The notes: generated by a model from the letters alone, not told the origin. Shown: positions 8,839-18,625, counted from the first letter of the stretch. The stretch: DNA of 64,000 bases from CAIWHR01 sp963724975 (GCA_963724975.1 CAVRXB010000005.1:372001-436000), one strand, 5' to 3'. A program made the numbers and translations.

Positions 8839-9321
8839 TCACGCCGGAATGAATTTCAGCGCGACGCCGTTGTTGCAGTAACGCAATCCGGTCGGCTTCG
8901 GGCCGTCGTCGAACACATGTCCCTGGTGCCCTTCGCAGCGCGCGCAGTGATATTCGGTGCGCGGATAGATGAGCTTGTGATCCACATGCGTCTCCACGCG
9001 CCCCTTGATGGGCTCCCAGAAGCTTGGCCAGCCGGTTCCGCTTTCGAACTTCGTGCGTGACTCGAACAATGGTAGCGCGCATCCCGCGCAAACGTACGTG
9101 CCCTTGCGCTTCTCGTCGTTCAATGGGCTCGTGAACGGCCGCTCGGTGCCTTCCTCGCGCAGCACATTGAATTGGGCGGGAGTAAGCAAAACCCTCCACT
9201 CTTCAGGGGTCTTGACGACCTTGCCGATGAACGCAGGGGGCGCATCGGCCGCGAACGTCCTTGCGGTGACGCCCGCGGCGAGCGCCGCGGCGGAAAGATT
9301 CAGGAATTGACGGCGATCCAT
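8839..9321 (-). CDS. msrB: Exported peptide-methionine (R)-S-oxide reductase MsrB
   Basis: The 160-aa protein has an N-terminal MDRRQFLNLSAAALAAG, a twin-Arg or Sec-type leader with cleavage near residue 25, then the MsrB domain. Zinc ligands are Cys78, Cys81, Cys126 and Cys129, and the catalytic Cys is Cys149 in GLRYCNN. FESGTGWPSFW is also typical. It reduces methionine-R-sulfoxide, here probably in the periplasm because of the leader. A GTAAG-N16-CGAC element lies 27 nt upstream of the start, shared with five other units in this window, so it is probably a member of an oxidative-stress ECF regulon. Confidence 0.93.
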   Translation of the reverse strand: MDRRQFLNLSAAALAAGVTARTFAADAPPAFIGKVVKTPEEWRVLLTPAQFNVLREEGTERPFTSPLNDEKRKGTYVCAGCALPLFESRTKFESGTGWPSFWEPIKGRVETHVDHKLIYPRTEYHCARCEGHQGHVFDDGPKPTGLRYCNNGVALKFIPA

Positions 9322-9348
9322 GGTGACTCCGATACCAATCGTACAACA

Positions 9349-9376
9349 TTGGTCGAAGGCGACCTGGCGGACTTAC
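9349..9376 (-). promoter_or_regulatory. ECF-type promoter element upstream of msrB
   Basis: On the minus strand GTAAGTC is followed after 14 nt by CGACCAA. This is one of six copies of GTAAG-N16-CGAC in the window, all correctly oriented before genes of related function. The -10-like box ends 27 nt before the msrB ATG. Confidence 0.65.
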
Positions 9377-9407
9377 GACGGCTACGGCGGGTGAGGCGGG
9401 CTGTTGC

Positions 9408-10358
9408 TCAACGCGCGTTCTGCGCGACTTTCGTCACCGGGAGCGTGCCGGCGACATGGCCTTTGGCCTTGACCGGTTTGGCACCCGATTTGCCGGCCAC
9501 GGGCACCGCCGCCGGCGGCATTTCACCCGTTTCGAGCCAGTGGCGGACGCGGAGGGCGTCGCCAAGCCGCGTGTAGCGGCCAGCCGAATCGAGCAGCACG
9601 ATGACGAACGGCCGGGCGCCGATCGTCGTCAGCATGACGAGACATTTGCCGGCCTCGCGAATGTAGCCCGTCTTCGACAGCTGGATGTCCCACTGCGCAT
9701 TCTTGACGAGATTGTTCGTGTTGTTGAACCCAAGCATCTTGCCGGTCGGTTGCAGTTCGACGTAATGGCTGCCGGTCGTGCTGAACTCGCGGATCAGCGG
9801 ATACTGCGCCGCCGCGGCAACGACGATCGCGAGGTCGCTCGCCGTCGACACGTTCTCCGGCGAGAGTCCGGTTGCATCCGCATAGTGCGTGTGCGTCATG
9901 CCGAGCATGCGCGCCTTGGTATTCATTTCAGCGACGAACGCCCGCGTGCCGCCAGGATACGCGCGCGCGAGACTGGAGGCGGCGCGATTCTCGGATGACA
10001 TGAGCGCGAGCCGCAGCATTTCGCGCCGCGGCAACTCGGTCCCCATCCGCAGGCGCGAGTGCGTGCCCTTCACGAAATCGAGATCGTCCATGTCGATCGC
10101 GAGCGGCTCATCGAGCGATTGCCCAGCGTCCAATGTGACGATGGCCGTCATGAGTTTCGTCAGCGACGCGATCGGCGTCACATCGTCGGCAGCCTTGGTA
10201 TAGACGGTGCGATTGTCCAGTGTGTCGATGACAAGGGCGTTCGCGGAGGCAAGCTTCAGCTTGGCCGGGTCGAGGACGAACGGCCCCTGCGCGCCCGCGG
10301 GCAAGGCCGCGAGAATCGTAAATAGTCCCAAAAAAACAAGTGTCAAGCGAGGCTTCAT
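9408..10358 (-). CDS. pbpG: D-alanyl-D-alanine endopeptidase (PBP7/PbpG-like)
   Basis: The 316-aa protein has a signal peptide (MKPRLTLVFLGLFTILAALP, cleavage near AGAQ) and the three penicillin-binding motifs: SLTK at 65-68, SEN at 122-124 and KTG at 229-231. It lacks the long C-terminal domain and amphipathic anchor of DacA-type carboxypeptidases, which favours the PBP7 endopeptidase group. It cleaves D-Ala-meso-DAP cross-links in the periplasm. The tail after residue 295 is Lys/Pro/Ala-rich. The start at 10358 is chosen because it begins the signal peptide; earlier in-frame codons do not look coding. Confidence 0.9.
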   Translation of the reverse strand: MKPRLTLVFLGLFTILAALPAGAQGPFVLDPAKLKLASANALVIDTLDNRTVYTKAADDVTPIASLTKLMTAIVTLDAGQSLDEPLAIDMDDLDFVKGTHSRLRMGTELPRREMLRLALMSSENRAASSLARAYPGGTRAFVAEMNTKARMLGMTHTHYADATGLSPENVSTASDLAIVVAAAAQYPLIREFSTTGSHYVELQPTGKMLGFNNTNNLVKNAQWDIQLSKTGYIREAGKCLVMLTTIGARPFVIVLLDSAGRYTRLGDALRVRHWLETGEMPPAAVPVAGKSGAKPVKAKGHVAGTLPVTKVAQNAR

Positions 10359-10484
10359 CAGATCAACCTTCAGGTCCCGCGGCTTTATAGCACAAGCCTC
10401 GGGCATCCGCCAATACCCGTTCATCGTCATGGAAATAGCTGCCTCGGTCCCGGGAGAAACCATCCGGCCCGGGCGCCTGCGCCG

Positions 10485-12398
10485 CTAGGGCGTGACCGGG
10501 AACCTGGAATCCGCCGCCACCGACGCCACCGCCGCGCCCTCCGTCAACGCATCAGGGCGGTCCGAGGACGACACCGTCTGCGGTTCGCCCGGACTTGTTT
10601 CTGCAGCAGGGCTCGATTCGGTTTGCTGCAGTTGCCACATCCGCGCGTACACGCCGTCCAGAGCAAGAAGTGCGCCATGGGTGCCGCGTTCGACGATGTG
10701 GCCATGGTCGAGGACCAGGATCAGGTCGGCATCGACGATGGTCGACAGCCGGTGCGCGATCGTCAGCGTCGTCCGGTTTTGCGCGATCCGCCCTAGTTCT
10801 GCCTGGATCGCTTTCTCGGACTTCGAATCGAGCGCGGACGTCGCCTCGTCGAAAATCAGGATGCGCGGGTCTTTCAGCACGGCGCGCGCAATCGCAACCC
10901 GCTGCTTTTCGCCGCCCGAAAGCTTGAGGCCACGCTCTCCGACCGGCGTCTGGTAGCCCTCCGGCGTGCTGACGATGAAGTTGTGGATCTGCGCGAGCTT
11001 CGCCGCGGCAACAATTTCGTCGTGCGTGGCACCGGGCCGCCCGTAGCCGATGTTGTATTCGATCGTGTCGTTGAAGAGGACAGTGTCCTGCGGGACGATG
11101 CCGATCGCCGCGCGCAGGCTGTCCTGGCGCACCGCGCGAATGTCGCGGCCGTTGACGGTGACGCGTCCGCCGGTGACGTCGTAAAAGCGGAAAAGGAGCC
11201 GCGACAACGTGCTCTTGCCGGCGCCGGAAGGCCCCACGACGGCCACGGTATGCCCCGCCGGAATGGTGAAGCTCACGTCGAACAGAATCTGCCGGTTGGG
11301 TTCATATCCGAAATCGACATCCTCGAAGCGCACCTCGCCGTCACCGACGTCGAGCGCCTGCGCCCCGGGGGCGTCGGCGACCTCGGTGTGCTCCTTCGCG
11401 AGCGCGAACATCCGCTCCATGTCGGCGAGCGCCTGCTTGATCTCGCGATAGAGCACGCCCAGGAAATTGAGCGGGATGTAGAGCTGGATCATGAACGCGT
11501 TGACGAGCACGAGGTCGCCGATGGTCATCGTCCGGTTGACCACACCCACCGTTGCCCGCCACATGATCAGCGTCACCGCGATGGCGATAATGGCGCTCTG
11601 CACGATGTTGAGAAGCGATAGCGAGGTCTGACTCTTGACCGCGGCCTTCTCCCAGCGCTGCATGCTCTCGTCGTAGCGTCGCGCTTCCCATTCCTCGTTG
11701 CCGAAGTACTTGACCGTCTCGTAGTTGAGCAGGCTGTCGATCGCTCGTGTGTTGGCTTTCGAGTCGAGCTCGTTCATCTGCCGCCGGAACCCGGTGCGCC
11801 AGTCGGTGATCATCACGGTCGACGTGATGTAGAGCGCAAGCGCGCCGAACGTGATCGTGATGAACGTCCAATCGTAGCGGACGATGAGGATGGCACCGAC
11901 GAGGCTGATCTCGACCAGCGTCGGCAGAATCGAGAACAGCGTGAAGCTGATCAAGGTCGAGATGCCGCGCTGGCCGCGTTCGACATCGCGTGTGAGGCCG
12001 CCGGTCTGCCGCGCAAGGTGGAAGCGCAGCGACAGCGCGTGCAAATGACGGAACACTTCCAGCGCGATCGTGCGCACGGCGCGCTGCGTCACCTTGGCGA
12101 ACAGGTACTCGCGGAGCTCGGTGAAGAATGTCGTCGACAGCCGCAGCATGCCGTACGCCACGAGCAGGACCAGCGGTACGGCGAGGATCGCGGTCGTCAC
12201 GTCGAGACGATCGACGATTTCCTTCATCAGCACCGGCACGCCGACGTTGGCGACCTTCGCCGCAATCAGCGCCGTGAGCGCTGCCAGCACGCGCCCCCTG
12301 TACGCCCAGAGGTAAGGCAACAGCGTGCGGATCGTGTGCCAGTCGCCGCCGGTGGCGGCGGCAGGCAGCGATATCGATGAACCGGACGAGCGGCGCAT
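10485..12398 (-). CDS. Atm1/HMT1-type ABC transporter, permease-ATPase fusion
   Basis: The 637-aa protein is a half-transporter. The N-terminal membrane domain has six predicted segments in residues about 30-330, with FRHLHALSLRFHLARQTGGLTRDVERG and NYETVKYFGNE, both hallmarks of the Atm1/ABCB7 group. The ATPase domain has Walker A VGPSGAGKST, signature LSGGEKQRVAIAR, Walker B ILIFDEATSALD and H-loop IAHRLST. Known members export glutathione-bound sulfur or metal conjugates from the cytoplasm. The gene is complete and lies 38 bp from clsB on the same strand. Confidence 0.92.
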   Translation of the reverse strand: MRRSSGSSISLPAAATGGDWHTIRTLLPYLWAYRGRVLAALTALIAAKVANVGVPVLMKEIVDRLDVTTAILAVPLVLLVAYGMLRLSTTFFTELREYLFAKVTQRAVRTIALEVFRHLHALSLRFHLARQTGGLTRDVERGQRGISTLISFTLFSILPTLVEISLVGAILIVRYDWTFITITFGALALYITSTVMITDWRTGFRRQMNELDSKANTRAIDSLLNYETVKYFGNEEWEARRYDESMQRWEKAAVKSQTSLSLLNIVQSAIIAIAVTLIMWRATVGVVNRTMTIGDLVLVNAFMIQLYIPLNFLGVLYREIKQALADMERMFALAKEHTEVADAPGAQALDVGDGEVRFEDVDFGYEPNRQILFDVSFTIPAGHTVAVVGPSGAGKSTLSRLLFRFYDVTGGRVTVNGRDIRAVRQDSLRAAIGIVPQDTVLFNDTIEYNIGYGRPGATHDEIVAAAKLAQIHNFIVSTPEGYQTPVGERGLKLSGGEKQRVAIARAVLKDPRILIFDEATSALDSKSEKAIQAELGRIAQNRTTLTIAHRLSTIVDADLILVLDHGHIVERGTHGALLALDGVYARMWQLQQTESSPAAETSPGEPQTVSSSDRPDALTEGAAVASVAADSRFPVTP

Positions 12399-12436
12399 GG
12401 ACAGATTTTAGCAGGCGGCCCCGCCGGACTTCGACA

Positions 12437-13654
12437 TCAGCTCTCTTCGTCCGGACGTTCGCGCGGCGGGCGCTTGCGTGAACCTTCGCGGAACCATTCG
12501 TTGCCGCCATAGCCCATGAGACCCATAGCAAAGCGCACGATCGCGTAGGCGATCCAGACAAGCGCCTTGTACACCCGCGGCCGGCCCGCCCAGTGCTGCG
12601 GTCCGAGCGGCCGCGCGCCGTGCTCGATCATTCGCGCGAGCTCGCTTTGCAGCTGGCTGCTGAAATCCGGATCGCGCACGACAATATTTGCCTCTCGCGC
12701 CATAAGCAGGCTGTAAGGATCGATGTTCGATGAGCCGACCGTCGACCAGTTGCTGTCGACGACGGCAACCTTCGCGTGCAGGAACGACAGGTGATATTCC
12801 TGGATGCCGATGCCGGCCGCGAGAAGCTGGCCGTACAGCGCACGCGACGCGTAATGCAGCAGCGCATATTCGACGCGCGCCTGGAGGAGTAGCGTGACGC
12901 GAACGCCGCGCTCGGCAGCGGCGATGAGCGCACGGCGGATGCGAATGCCGGGGAAGAAGTAGGCGTTGGCGATCAGGATCTCCTGCTTCGCGGTGCGAAT
13001 CGCGGCAAGATAAGCGCTCTCGATGTCGCGCCGGTGGCGCAGGTTGTCGCGAATCACGAATTTGGCCGTCTGGCCGCCTATCCGCGGCGAGCGCGGCACG
13101 CTCGGAAACAGCGGCACGTCGCTGCTCTGGAACTGCACGAGCTCGTTGATCGCCCAGACGCGCTGCATCGTGCGCACGATCGATCCGAGCAACGGGCCTT
13201 CGACGCTGACTGCGAAGTCGACGCGCGGAGGCCGATGGCCCGGCGTGTTCGCGTCGTCGATGACGTTGATGCCGCCGACGAACGCGATGCGTCCGTCGAC
13301 CGCACACAACTTGCGATGGAGCCGCCGCAGGCGATGCGAACGGAACTGCCACGGCGCAACTTCCGGCCGGTACTTGAGCAACGCGACGCCCGTCTTGACG
13401 AACTCCGATTCGAGCGTGCGAGTCAGGTAATGCCTGGCACCCCAACCGTCGACCAGCACCCGCACTTTCACGCCGCGCTGTGCCGCGCGGCAAAGCGCCG
13501 CCGCGACGATGCGGCCGGCGTCGTCGTCGGCGAAGATGTAGGTTTCAAGCCAGACTTCGCGCTTGGCACGATCGATTGCGCCGACGATGGCCGGGAAGAA
13601 TTCGCCGCCGCTGCGCAGGAGCGCGATGCGGTTCCCGGCCATGAACCGGTTCAT
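12437..13654 (-). CDS. clsB: Cardiolipin synthase B (phospholipase D family)
   Basis: The 405-aa protein contains two HKD motifs: H113-x-K115-x4-D120 (context RLHRKLCAVDG) and H293-x-K295-x4-D300 (context FLHAKVAVVDSNWSTVGSSNID). It condenses two phosphatidyl groups to make cardiolipin at the inner membrane. The N-terminus lacks the two transmembrane helices of ClsA, which fits ClsB. Its ATG overlaps the stop codon of the EEP-family gene by 4 bp (ATGA). The same pair, ybhP next to clsB (ybhO), is known in E. coli, supporting the ClsB assignment. Confidence 0.9.
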   Translation of the reverse strand: MNRFMAGNRIALLRSGGEFFPAIVGAIDRAKREVWLETYIFADDDAGRIVAAALCRAAQRGVKVRVLVDGWGARHYLTRTLESEFVKTGVALLKYRPEVAPWQFRSHRLRRLHRKLCAVDGRIAFVGGINVIDDANTPGHRPPRVDFAVSVEGPLLGSIVRTMQRVWAINELVQFQSSDVPLFPSVPRSPRIGGQTAKFVIRDNLRHRRDIESAYLAAIRTAKQEILIANAYFFPGIRIRRALIAAAERGVRVTLLLQARVEYALLHYASRALYGQLLAAGIGIQEYHLSFLHAKVAVVDSNWSTVGSSNIDPYSLLMAREANIVVRDPDFSSQLQSELARMIEHGARPLGPQHWAGRPRVYKALVWIAYAIVRFAMGLMGYGGNEWFREGSRKRPPRERPDEES

Positions 13655-14421
13655 CGCGGACGCCGTGACGTGTCGAACCTCGCTGCCAGCGCCGCATGAT
13701 CGGACATTCGCCGGCCGCTGCGATATGTGTAATGAACGTGAGCATCACGGATCGCGAGGCCGCGCGCGTAGATCCGGTCGAGACGGAATACGGGCATCAT
13801 CGACGGGAAAGTTCGCGCCGGGCGGCCGCGCACCGCCTCGAAAACCTCGTGCACGCCGAGCTCCTCGACCATCATCCGGTTCGCCTTGTGGCGCCAGTCG
13901 TTGAAGTCGCCGGCGATCACGAGCGGCGCGTCACGCGGCACCGTCTCGCCGATCCTCTCGCACAGCGTGCGGATCTGCCAGCGCCGTCCGCGCTCGAAGA
14001 GGCCGAGATGGACATTGATGCAGTGGACGACCGGCTCGTTCGCGCCGACCCGGATCTCGCAATGCAAAAGGCCGCGACTCTCGAAAGGATGCGCGGAAAT
14101 ATCGATGTTCTCCTGCGCGGTGATCGGATAGCGCGATAGCAGCGCGTTGCCATGGTGGCCGTGACGGTTGATCGCCGTCCTGCCATACGCGACCTCGTGC
14201 CAGATCGTGTCGGCGAGAAATTCGTGCTGCGGTTTCGAAGGCCAATCCCGGTGCCGCGCCGCATGTCGTTCGTGGACACCGACCACTTCCTGCAGAAACA
14301 GGATGTCGGCATCGAGCCCGGCAAGCCGCTCGCGCAGCTCATGGATCACCATTCGCCGGTTGAGCTGGGAAAAACCCTTGTGGATGTTGTAAGTCGCGAC
14401 GGTGAAGCGCATGGCGGGCAT
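13651..14421 (-). CDS. Endonuclease/exonuclease/phosphatase family protein (YbhP-like)
   Basis: The 256-aa protein shows the EEP fold motifs in order: FTVATYNIHKGF with the first metal-site Asn, DADILFLQEVVG with the metal-binding Glu, GHHGNALLSRYPI, VIAGDFNDWRHK (Asp-x-Asn), LDRIYARG and MSDHAAL with the C-terminal catalytic Asp-His. The substrate could be DNA, a phospholipid head group or another phosphodiester. The ATGA overlap with clsB makes a membrane-lipid role likely. A second ATG three codons in (MRFTVATYN) could equally be the start. Confidence 0.88.
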   Translation of the reverse strand: MPAMRFTVATYNIHKGFSQLNRRMVIHELRERLAGLDADILFLQEVVGVHERHAARHRDWPSKPQHEFLADTIWHEVAYGRTAINRHGHHGNALLSRYPITAQENIDISAHPFESRGLLHCEIRVGANEPVVHCINVHLGLFERGRRWQIRTLCERIGETVPRDAPLVIAGDFNDWRHKANRMMVEELGVHEVFEAVRGRPARTFPSMMPVFRLDRIYARGLAIRDAHVHYTYRSGRRMSDHAALAARFDTSRRPR

Positions 14422-14487
14422 CGATAATGTGCACGGGCATTCTATCGCACCGGGCGCCGCATCATCGGGCCTCAGTTGCCCTCACGG

Positions 14488-15498
14488 TCAATGCACGGCT
14501 TGCTCCCCGCTTTGCATTGCGAGCGCTTTTTGCGTCCATTGCGCGGTGCCGATCGTCACGCACATCGTCAGGAACGCAACCCACGCATACGGCCACGCAA
14601 GCGGCATCCCCACGAGGATAAGACCATCGTTGCCGCCCGGAATCATCAGGCTGCCCCATCCCATCAGAGCGCCGCCCACGAAACATTTTCCGACTTGGCC
14701 AAGCGTAACCGGCGTGCTGCGGAGGCGCCCCGCGGTCCAGCCGCCGATCATCGCGCCGACGAGGAGCGCGAACACGAGAAGGATGCGCGCCGGCAGATTG
14801 GTCGCCATGCCGCGAGCGAGCTCGGCAAGCACGTCGGTGTACGCCCACGCGCCGGTCAGCACGAGCATGAAGAAGAACGTAATGCCGATCACGGTCGTCG
14901 CGCCGCGCGGCGACCAGACATGCTGCGTCAACGCGAGCCGCAATCCCGTCGCCGCGCCGCCTGATCGAGACGCCGCACGGGCATCACGCAACGCCCGGCC
15001 GACGCGCCAGATCATTGCAATCAGAAACACGCCGGCAAGCCACATCGACGCGTGCAGCACCGGTGACCCGAAGGCAAGCTTCTGCGGAGCGGGAATGATC
15101 CCGATTGCCCCGGCGATCAGGCACCCGGCGAAAAAACCGATCGGCGTGACGACATAGGCCCACTCGCCGGAACCCAGCCGCGCTATTGCGCCGAACACGC
15201 ACGCGCCGTTGACGAACGCGCCGATCCCAAGCAACGCACCGCCGAGAATCGTCGTCCAGGTTACGGCGTATCCGGCCGGCATCTGCGCAAGCGCATGAAA
15301 TGACCGCGCGATCAGGAGCCCGCCCAGTACCCATAGCGACGCTTCGACCATGCTGCCGAGGCGCGTGAAGGTCCGCTTCCTCACGACCTCGTCCATCGCC
15401 GCGACTGTGCACGTCGCGCCGCGTTGAATGGCGAATCCCATGAGTCCTGCGCAGAGGGCGCCAATCAGAAAAGCTGCACCGGTAAGCGCAAGTTCCAT
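14488..15498 (-). CDS. YeeE/YedE family membrane transporter (thiosulfate/sulfur transport type)
   Basis: The 336-aa hydrophobic protein has about 9-10 membrane segments and the YeeE/YedE repeats: GFAIQRGATCTVAAMDEVV with a conserved Cys, then FVNGACVFGAIARLGSGEWAY, and in the second half GGALMGWGSLMIPGGNDGLIL. The family moves thiosulfate or related sulfur species through cysteine relays. Start 15498 is used because the sequence before it is not family-like. It lies 69 bp after a cupin gene on the same strand, and the pair has a putative ECF promoter. Sulfur repair or scavenging under oxidative stress is inference. Confidence 0.85.
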   Translation of the reverse strand: MELALTGAAFLIGALCAGLMGFAIQRGATCTVAAMDEVVRKRTFTRLGSMVEASLWVLGGLLIARSFHALAQMPAGYAVTWTTILGGALLGIGAFVNGACVFGAIARLGSGEWAYVVTPIGFFAGCLIAGAIGIIPAPQKLAFGSPVLHASMWLAGVFLIAMIWRVGRALRDARAASRSGGAATGLRLALTQHVWSPRGATTVIGITFFFMLVLTGAWAYTDVLAELARGMATNLPARILLVFALLVGAMIGGWTAGRLRSTPVTLGQVGKCFVGGALMGWGSLMIPGGNDGLILVGMPLAWPYAWVAFLTMCVTIGTAQWTQKALAMQSGEQAVH

Positions 15499-15567
15499 GG
15501 TGAGTTTTTTGGGCTGCAGCGTCGGAGGGCGCAAGCGCCCTCCTCCAATCGTGTCGTCGGAGCCTGC

Positions 15568-16062
15568 TTACATGTGGTCCATCATCGTTTCGGGCTTCTT
15601 GTCGTTGACGATGTCCGCGATCGTCAGCACGACTGTCACCTTGCCCTCATTCTTCCACCAGTGCTTGGTGCCGTTGAATTCGCGGGCGATGTCGCCCGAC
15701 TTGTGCAGGATCGGCACCGTGCACTTGCTGCTGTATTCGTAGATCTGGCCGGCGTTGACCATGATCAGCGCGGGACGATCCGCGTGATCGTGCAGCGGTA
15801 CGATGCCGCCTGGAGCGATTTCCATGTGGCGGAAGCGCAATCGGCGGTCGGGCAGCTTCACGCTTTCCGTCGACAGGTCGATGAATGCGAGTTCGGAGTC
15901 GGTTACGCCGACCGGAGCGGTGGCCGCGCCGGGAAGCGCGTTCGCGCCCAGCTTGTCGGCCGCGCAGACACCCGCGAATACGGGAGCCGCGACGGCGAGC
16001 GACACGACACCGGCGAGCAGCATCGATGAAACGATTCCCTTGCGCTTGTTCGATTGCGTCAT
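15568..16062 (-). CDS. Secreted cupin-domain protein
   Basis: The 164-aa protein has a signal peptide (hydrophobic core SSMLLAGVVSLAVAAPVFAG, cleavage near residue 30). A small single-domain cupin follows: MEIAPGGIVPLHDHADRPALIMVNAGQIYEY is the first cupin motif with two His and the PGG turn, and DIAREFNGTKHWWKNEG is the second motif with the third His. A metal-binding periplasmic enzyme or sensor is likely; the reaction is unknown. It heads a two-gene operon with YeeE/YedE, preceded by a GTAAG-N16-CGAC element 78 nt upstream. Confidence 0.85.
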   Translation of the reverse strand: MTQSNKRKGIVSSMLLAGVVSLAVAAPVFAGVCAADKLGANALPGAATAPVGVTDSELAFIDLSTESVKLPDRRLRFRHMEIAPGGIVPLHDHADRPALIMVNAGQIYEYSSKCTVPILHKSGDIAREFNGTKHWWKNEGKVTVVLTIADIVNDKKPETMMDHM

Positions 16063-16140
16063 TTCAAATTCTCCGTGAGTAAATGAGTAGGGGAAGTGGG
16101 CTCGCCTCGCCGCATGTCCGGCAACGCATCGCCTCGGGAA

Positions 16141-16168
16141 GTAGTCGTCGCTGTCGCGCAACGCTTAC
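16141..16168 (-). promoter_or_regulatory. ECF-type promoter element upstream of cupin-yeeE
   Basis: On the minus strand GTAAGCG is followed after 14 nt by CGACTAC. It lies between the NDH-2 stop and the cupin start, oriented toward the cupin gene. Confidence 0.65.
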
Positions 16169-16197
16169 GCGCGACGTGCCGATTTCGATCGTGGCGA

Positions 16198-17530
16198 TCA
16201 GGCAACCCTGCGCATGGCGGGCGGCGCATCGGCTGCCGCAGCGAAGCTCGACGCGTGTGCCGCGTCCAATTCGTGGCTGCGCGTGAATCGCAGGTGCGTG
16301 ATGTCGGTCGGAAAGAACATTCCCCACGTCCATTCGACGAATACCCGCAGCTTTCGCCGCAGCGTCGGCATCTGCGAAAGATAATAGGCGCGCCACAGCA
16401 GCCATGCCGGCAATCCGGAAAGCGGGATTCCGAACACCTCGGCGACACCGTTCAGATGGCCGATCGCCGCCATCGAGCCGCGCGCCTTGTAATCGAACGC
16501 GCGCGTGGGCGCGCCGCCGAGGACGGCAAGAATGCCTGCCGCCGCATGACGCGCCTCGCGCACGGCGAACTGGGCGGTGGTCGGCGCGAGCTTGCCGTCA
16601 GCCGCATTGACGACAAGTGCGCAATCGCCGATCGCCCATAACCCGGGCGTGTCGCGCACGGAGAGATCGGGATTGACGACGATTCGACCGCGCTCGACGG
16701 GCACCGTCATCCGCTCGACCAGTGCGTTCGGGCGCGTGCCGATCGTGCAGATGACGGTGGAGGTCGCAATGCGCGCCCCGTCTCCCAGCGCGACCGCCTT
16801 GTCGCCCACGAAAGATGCGCGCACGCCGACCCGGACATCTACGCCGCGTCGTGCGAGCGATCTATGCGCGGCGACTCCCAGTCGCTCCGACAATTCCGGC
16901 AGCAGGCGCGCGCCATCGTGGAGCAGCGTCACCTTGAGCTCGGCCGGTTCGACCAGTGGATAGTAGCGGTGAATACTCGTGAGGCAGTCGATCAGCTCGC
17001 CCGCGGTCTCGACACCGGAGAATCCGCCGCCGATGATGACGAAATGCCCGAGACGTGCGCGCAACGCCGGGTCGGTCTCGAGCTCGATCTGCGCCACGCG
17101 ACGCAGCACCATGTTGCGGATATGCATGGCGTCGCCGACCGTCTTCAGCGGCAGTGCATGCTGCTCGAGCCCGGGAATCAGGTCGAGCCGCGCGCGGTTT
17201 CCGAACGCAAGCACCAGATGCTCGTAGGAAAATACGATGTCGCCCGACAGCGTCGACGCGGTCAGCATCCACGTCGCCGGATCGACATGGACGACCCGGC
17301 CCATCACGAAGCGAGCCCTGGTCGATCATTTCGCGGATCGGCGCGACGACCTGCTCGGGAAAAATCGAGGCGCCGAGCGCTTCGGGGAGCATCGGATGGA
17401 ACGTCGTATGACTTTCCTCGCTGATCAGCAGCAACCGGTAATCAGCCGGCAACTTGCCATCGAGCGCGCGCACGAGCGCCGTCCCGGCAAAGCCGCCGCC
17501 GGCAACAACGATGTTCTTCTGGGGATTCAT
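16198..17530 (-). CDS. Type II NADH dehydrogenase-like FAD oxidoreductase, one frameshift
   Basis: Residues from 17530 read MNPQKNIVVAGGGFAGTALV, the FAD-binding GxGxxG. After a frameshift the second frame carries HFVIIGGGFSGVETAGEL (NADH site), TVICTIGTRPN and LWAIGDCALV, and ends in a membrane-associating tail. It would pass electrons from NADH to quinone at the inner membrane without proton pumping. Near 17312 the frames join if one G is removed from a GGG (IREMIDQ continuing to ARFVMGRV). That extra G is either an assembly error or a real +1 mutation. An ECF-type element lies 66 nt before the start. Confidence 0.85.
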
Positions 17531-17596
17531 CGCGAAGTGCCTCCTCCGGTGGGATCTGATGGTGCCGGCAAGCTTGCGGCGCGTTAATCGGTCCTG

Positions 17597-17624
17597 TTGG
17601 TCGCGAAATCCGGTTAACGCTTAC
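17597..17624 (-). promoter_or_regulatory. ECF-type promoter element upstream of NDH-2
   Basis: On the minus strand GTAAGCG is followed after 14 nt by CGACCAA, matching the msrB and bufA copies exactly in the -10-like box. The rest of the 17531-17792 gap holds no convincing gene. Confidence 0.65.
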
Positions 17625-17792
17625 GCTTGCGCCGCAACAGTAAGTTTTCGCGCCCCGCCGATGACTATGTCAACGATCGGGGCCGCCACGCTCCCACGAA
17701 CGGAATGCGCCGCGGCAATGCCGACGGCGCCACCTCCTTCGGCTTTCAGCGTGGCCGTGCCTCGAATCCCATACTTACGCTTGGAGTGAATC

Positions 17793-18575
17793 ATGTTCAA
17801 AGGACAGACCGCGCTCGTCACAGGATCGACCAGCGGCATCGGCCTCGGCATCGCCACCGCGCTCGCCGCCAAAGGCGCGAACGTGATCCTGAATGGCTTC
17901 GGCGACGCGAACCAGATAGAGGCGCTACGCGCCAAGATCGCCGCCGATCACGGTGTCATCGTTCGCTACGACGGCGCCGACCTCTCGCAACAGGCGCCGA
18001 TCGAGGCGATGATGGGCAAGGCGCTGGCGGAATTCGGCGCCGTCGACATTCTTGTCAACAATGCCGGCATCCAGCATGTGGCGCCGATCGACGAATTCCC
18101 GGTCGACAAGTGGAACCTGATCCTGGCCCTGAACCTGAGCGCATCGTTCCACACGATCCGCCTGGCGCTGCCCGCGATGAAAGCGAAGAAATGGGGCCGG
18201 ATCATCAATATCGCGTCGGCCCACGCGCTGGTGGCGAGCCCGTTCAAGTCGGCGTACGTCGCGGCCAAGCACGGCATCGCGGGACTCACCAAGACGGTTG
18301 CGCTCGAAGTGGCGACGATGGGTATAACGATGAATGCGATCTGTCCGGGCTACGTGTGGACCCCGCTCGTCGAAAAGCAGATTCCCGATACCGCCAAGGC
18401 GCGCGGGTTGACCGAAGAGCAGGTCATCAACGACGTACTCCTGCACGCACAGCCGACCAAGCAATTCGTTCAAGTGAGCGAAGTGGCGGCGCTCGCCAGC
18501 TACCTTGCGAGCGGCGAGGCAGCGTCGATTACCGGCGCGATCATTCCGATCGACGGCGGCTGGACGGCGCAGTAG
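17793..18575 (+). CDS. bdhA: 3-hydroxybutyrate dehydrogenase (SDR family)
   Basis: The 260-aa short-chain dehydrogenase has the nucleotide motif TGSTSGIG (residues 10-17), NNAG near 89-92, and the catalytic triad Ser142, Tyr155 and Lys159 (YVAAK). The C-terminus GAIIPIDGGWTAQ and the stretch ICPGYVWTPLVEKQIPD match the D-beta-hydroxybutyrate dehydrogenase group. It interconverts 3-hydroxybutyrate and acetoacetate with NAD, in PHB turnover. A patatin-like gene follows 50 bp downstream on the same strand, a frequent partner in betaproteobacteria. Confidence 0.93.
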   Translation: MFKGQTALVTGSTSGIGLGIATALAAKGANVILNGFGDANQIEALRAKIAADHGVIVRYDGADLSQQAPIEAMMGKALAEFGAVDILVNNAGIQHVAPIDEFPVDKWNLILALNLSASFHTIRLALPAMKAKKWGRIINIASAHALVASPFKSAYVAAKHGIAGLTKTVALEVATMGITMNAICPGYVWTPLVEKQIPDTAKARGLTEEQVINDVLLHAQPTKQFVQVSEVAALASYLASGEAASITGAIIPIDGGWTAQ

Positions 18576-18625
18576 TTCGTTCCCCCCAATAAGGGCCGTA
18601 TTTCGACTCAAGCAAGGCGATCGAC

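Noticed and set aside
11341..12561. 406-codon frame overlapping the Atm1-type exporter on the same strand
   Set aside because: Arg/His/Ala-rich shadow frame of the exporter gene without recognisable motifs.
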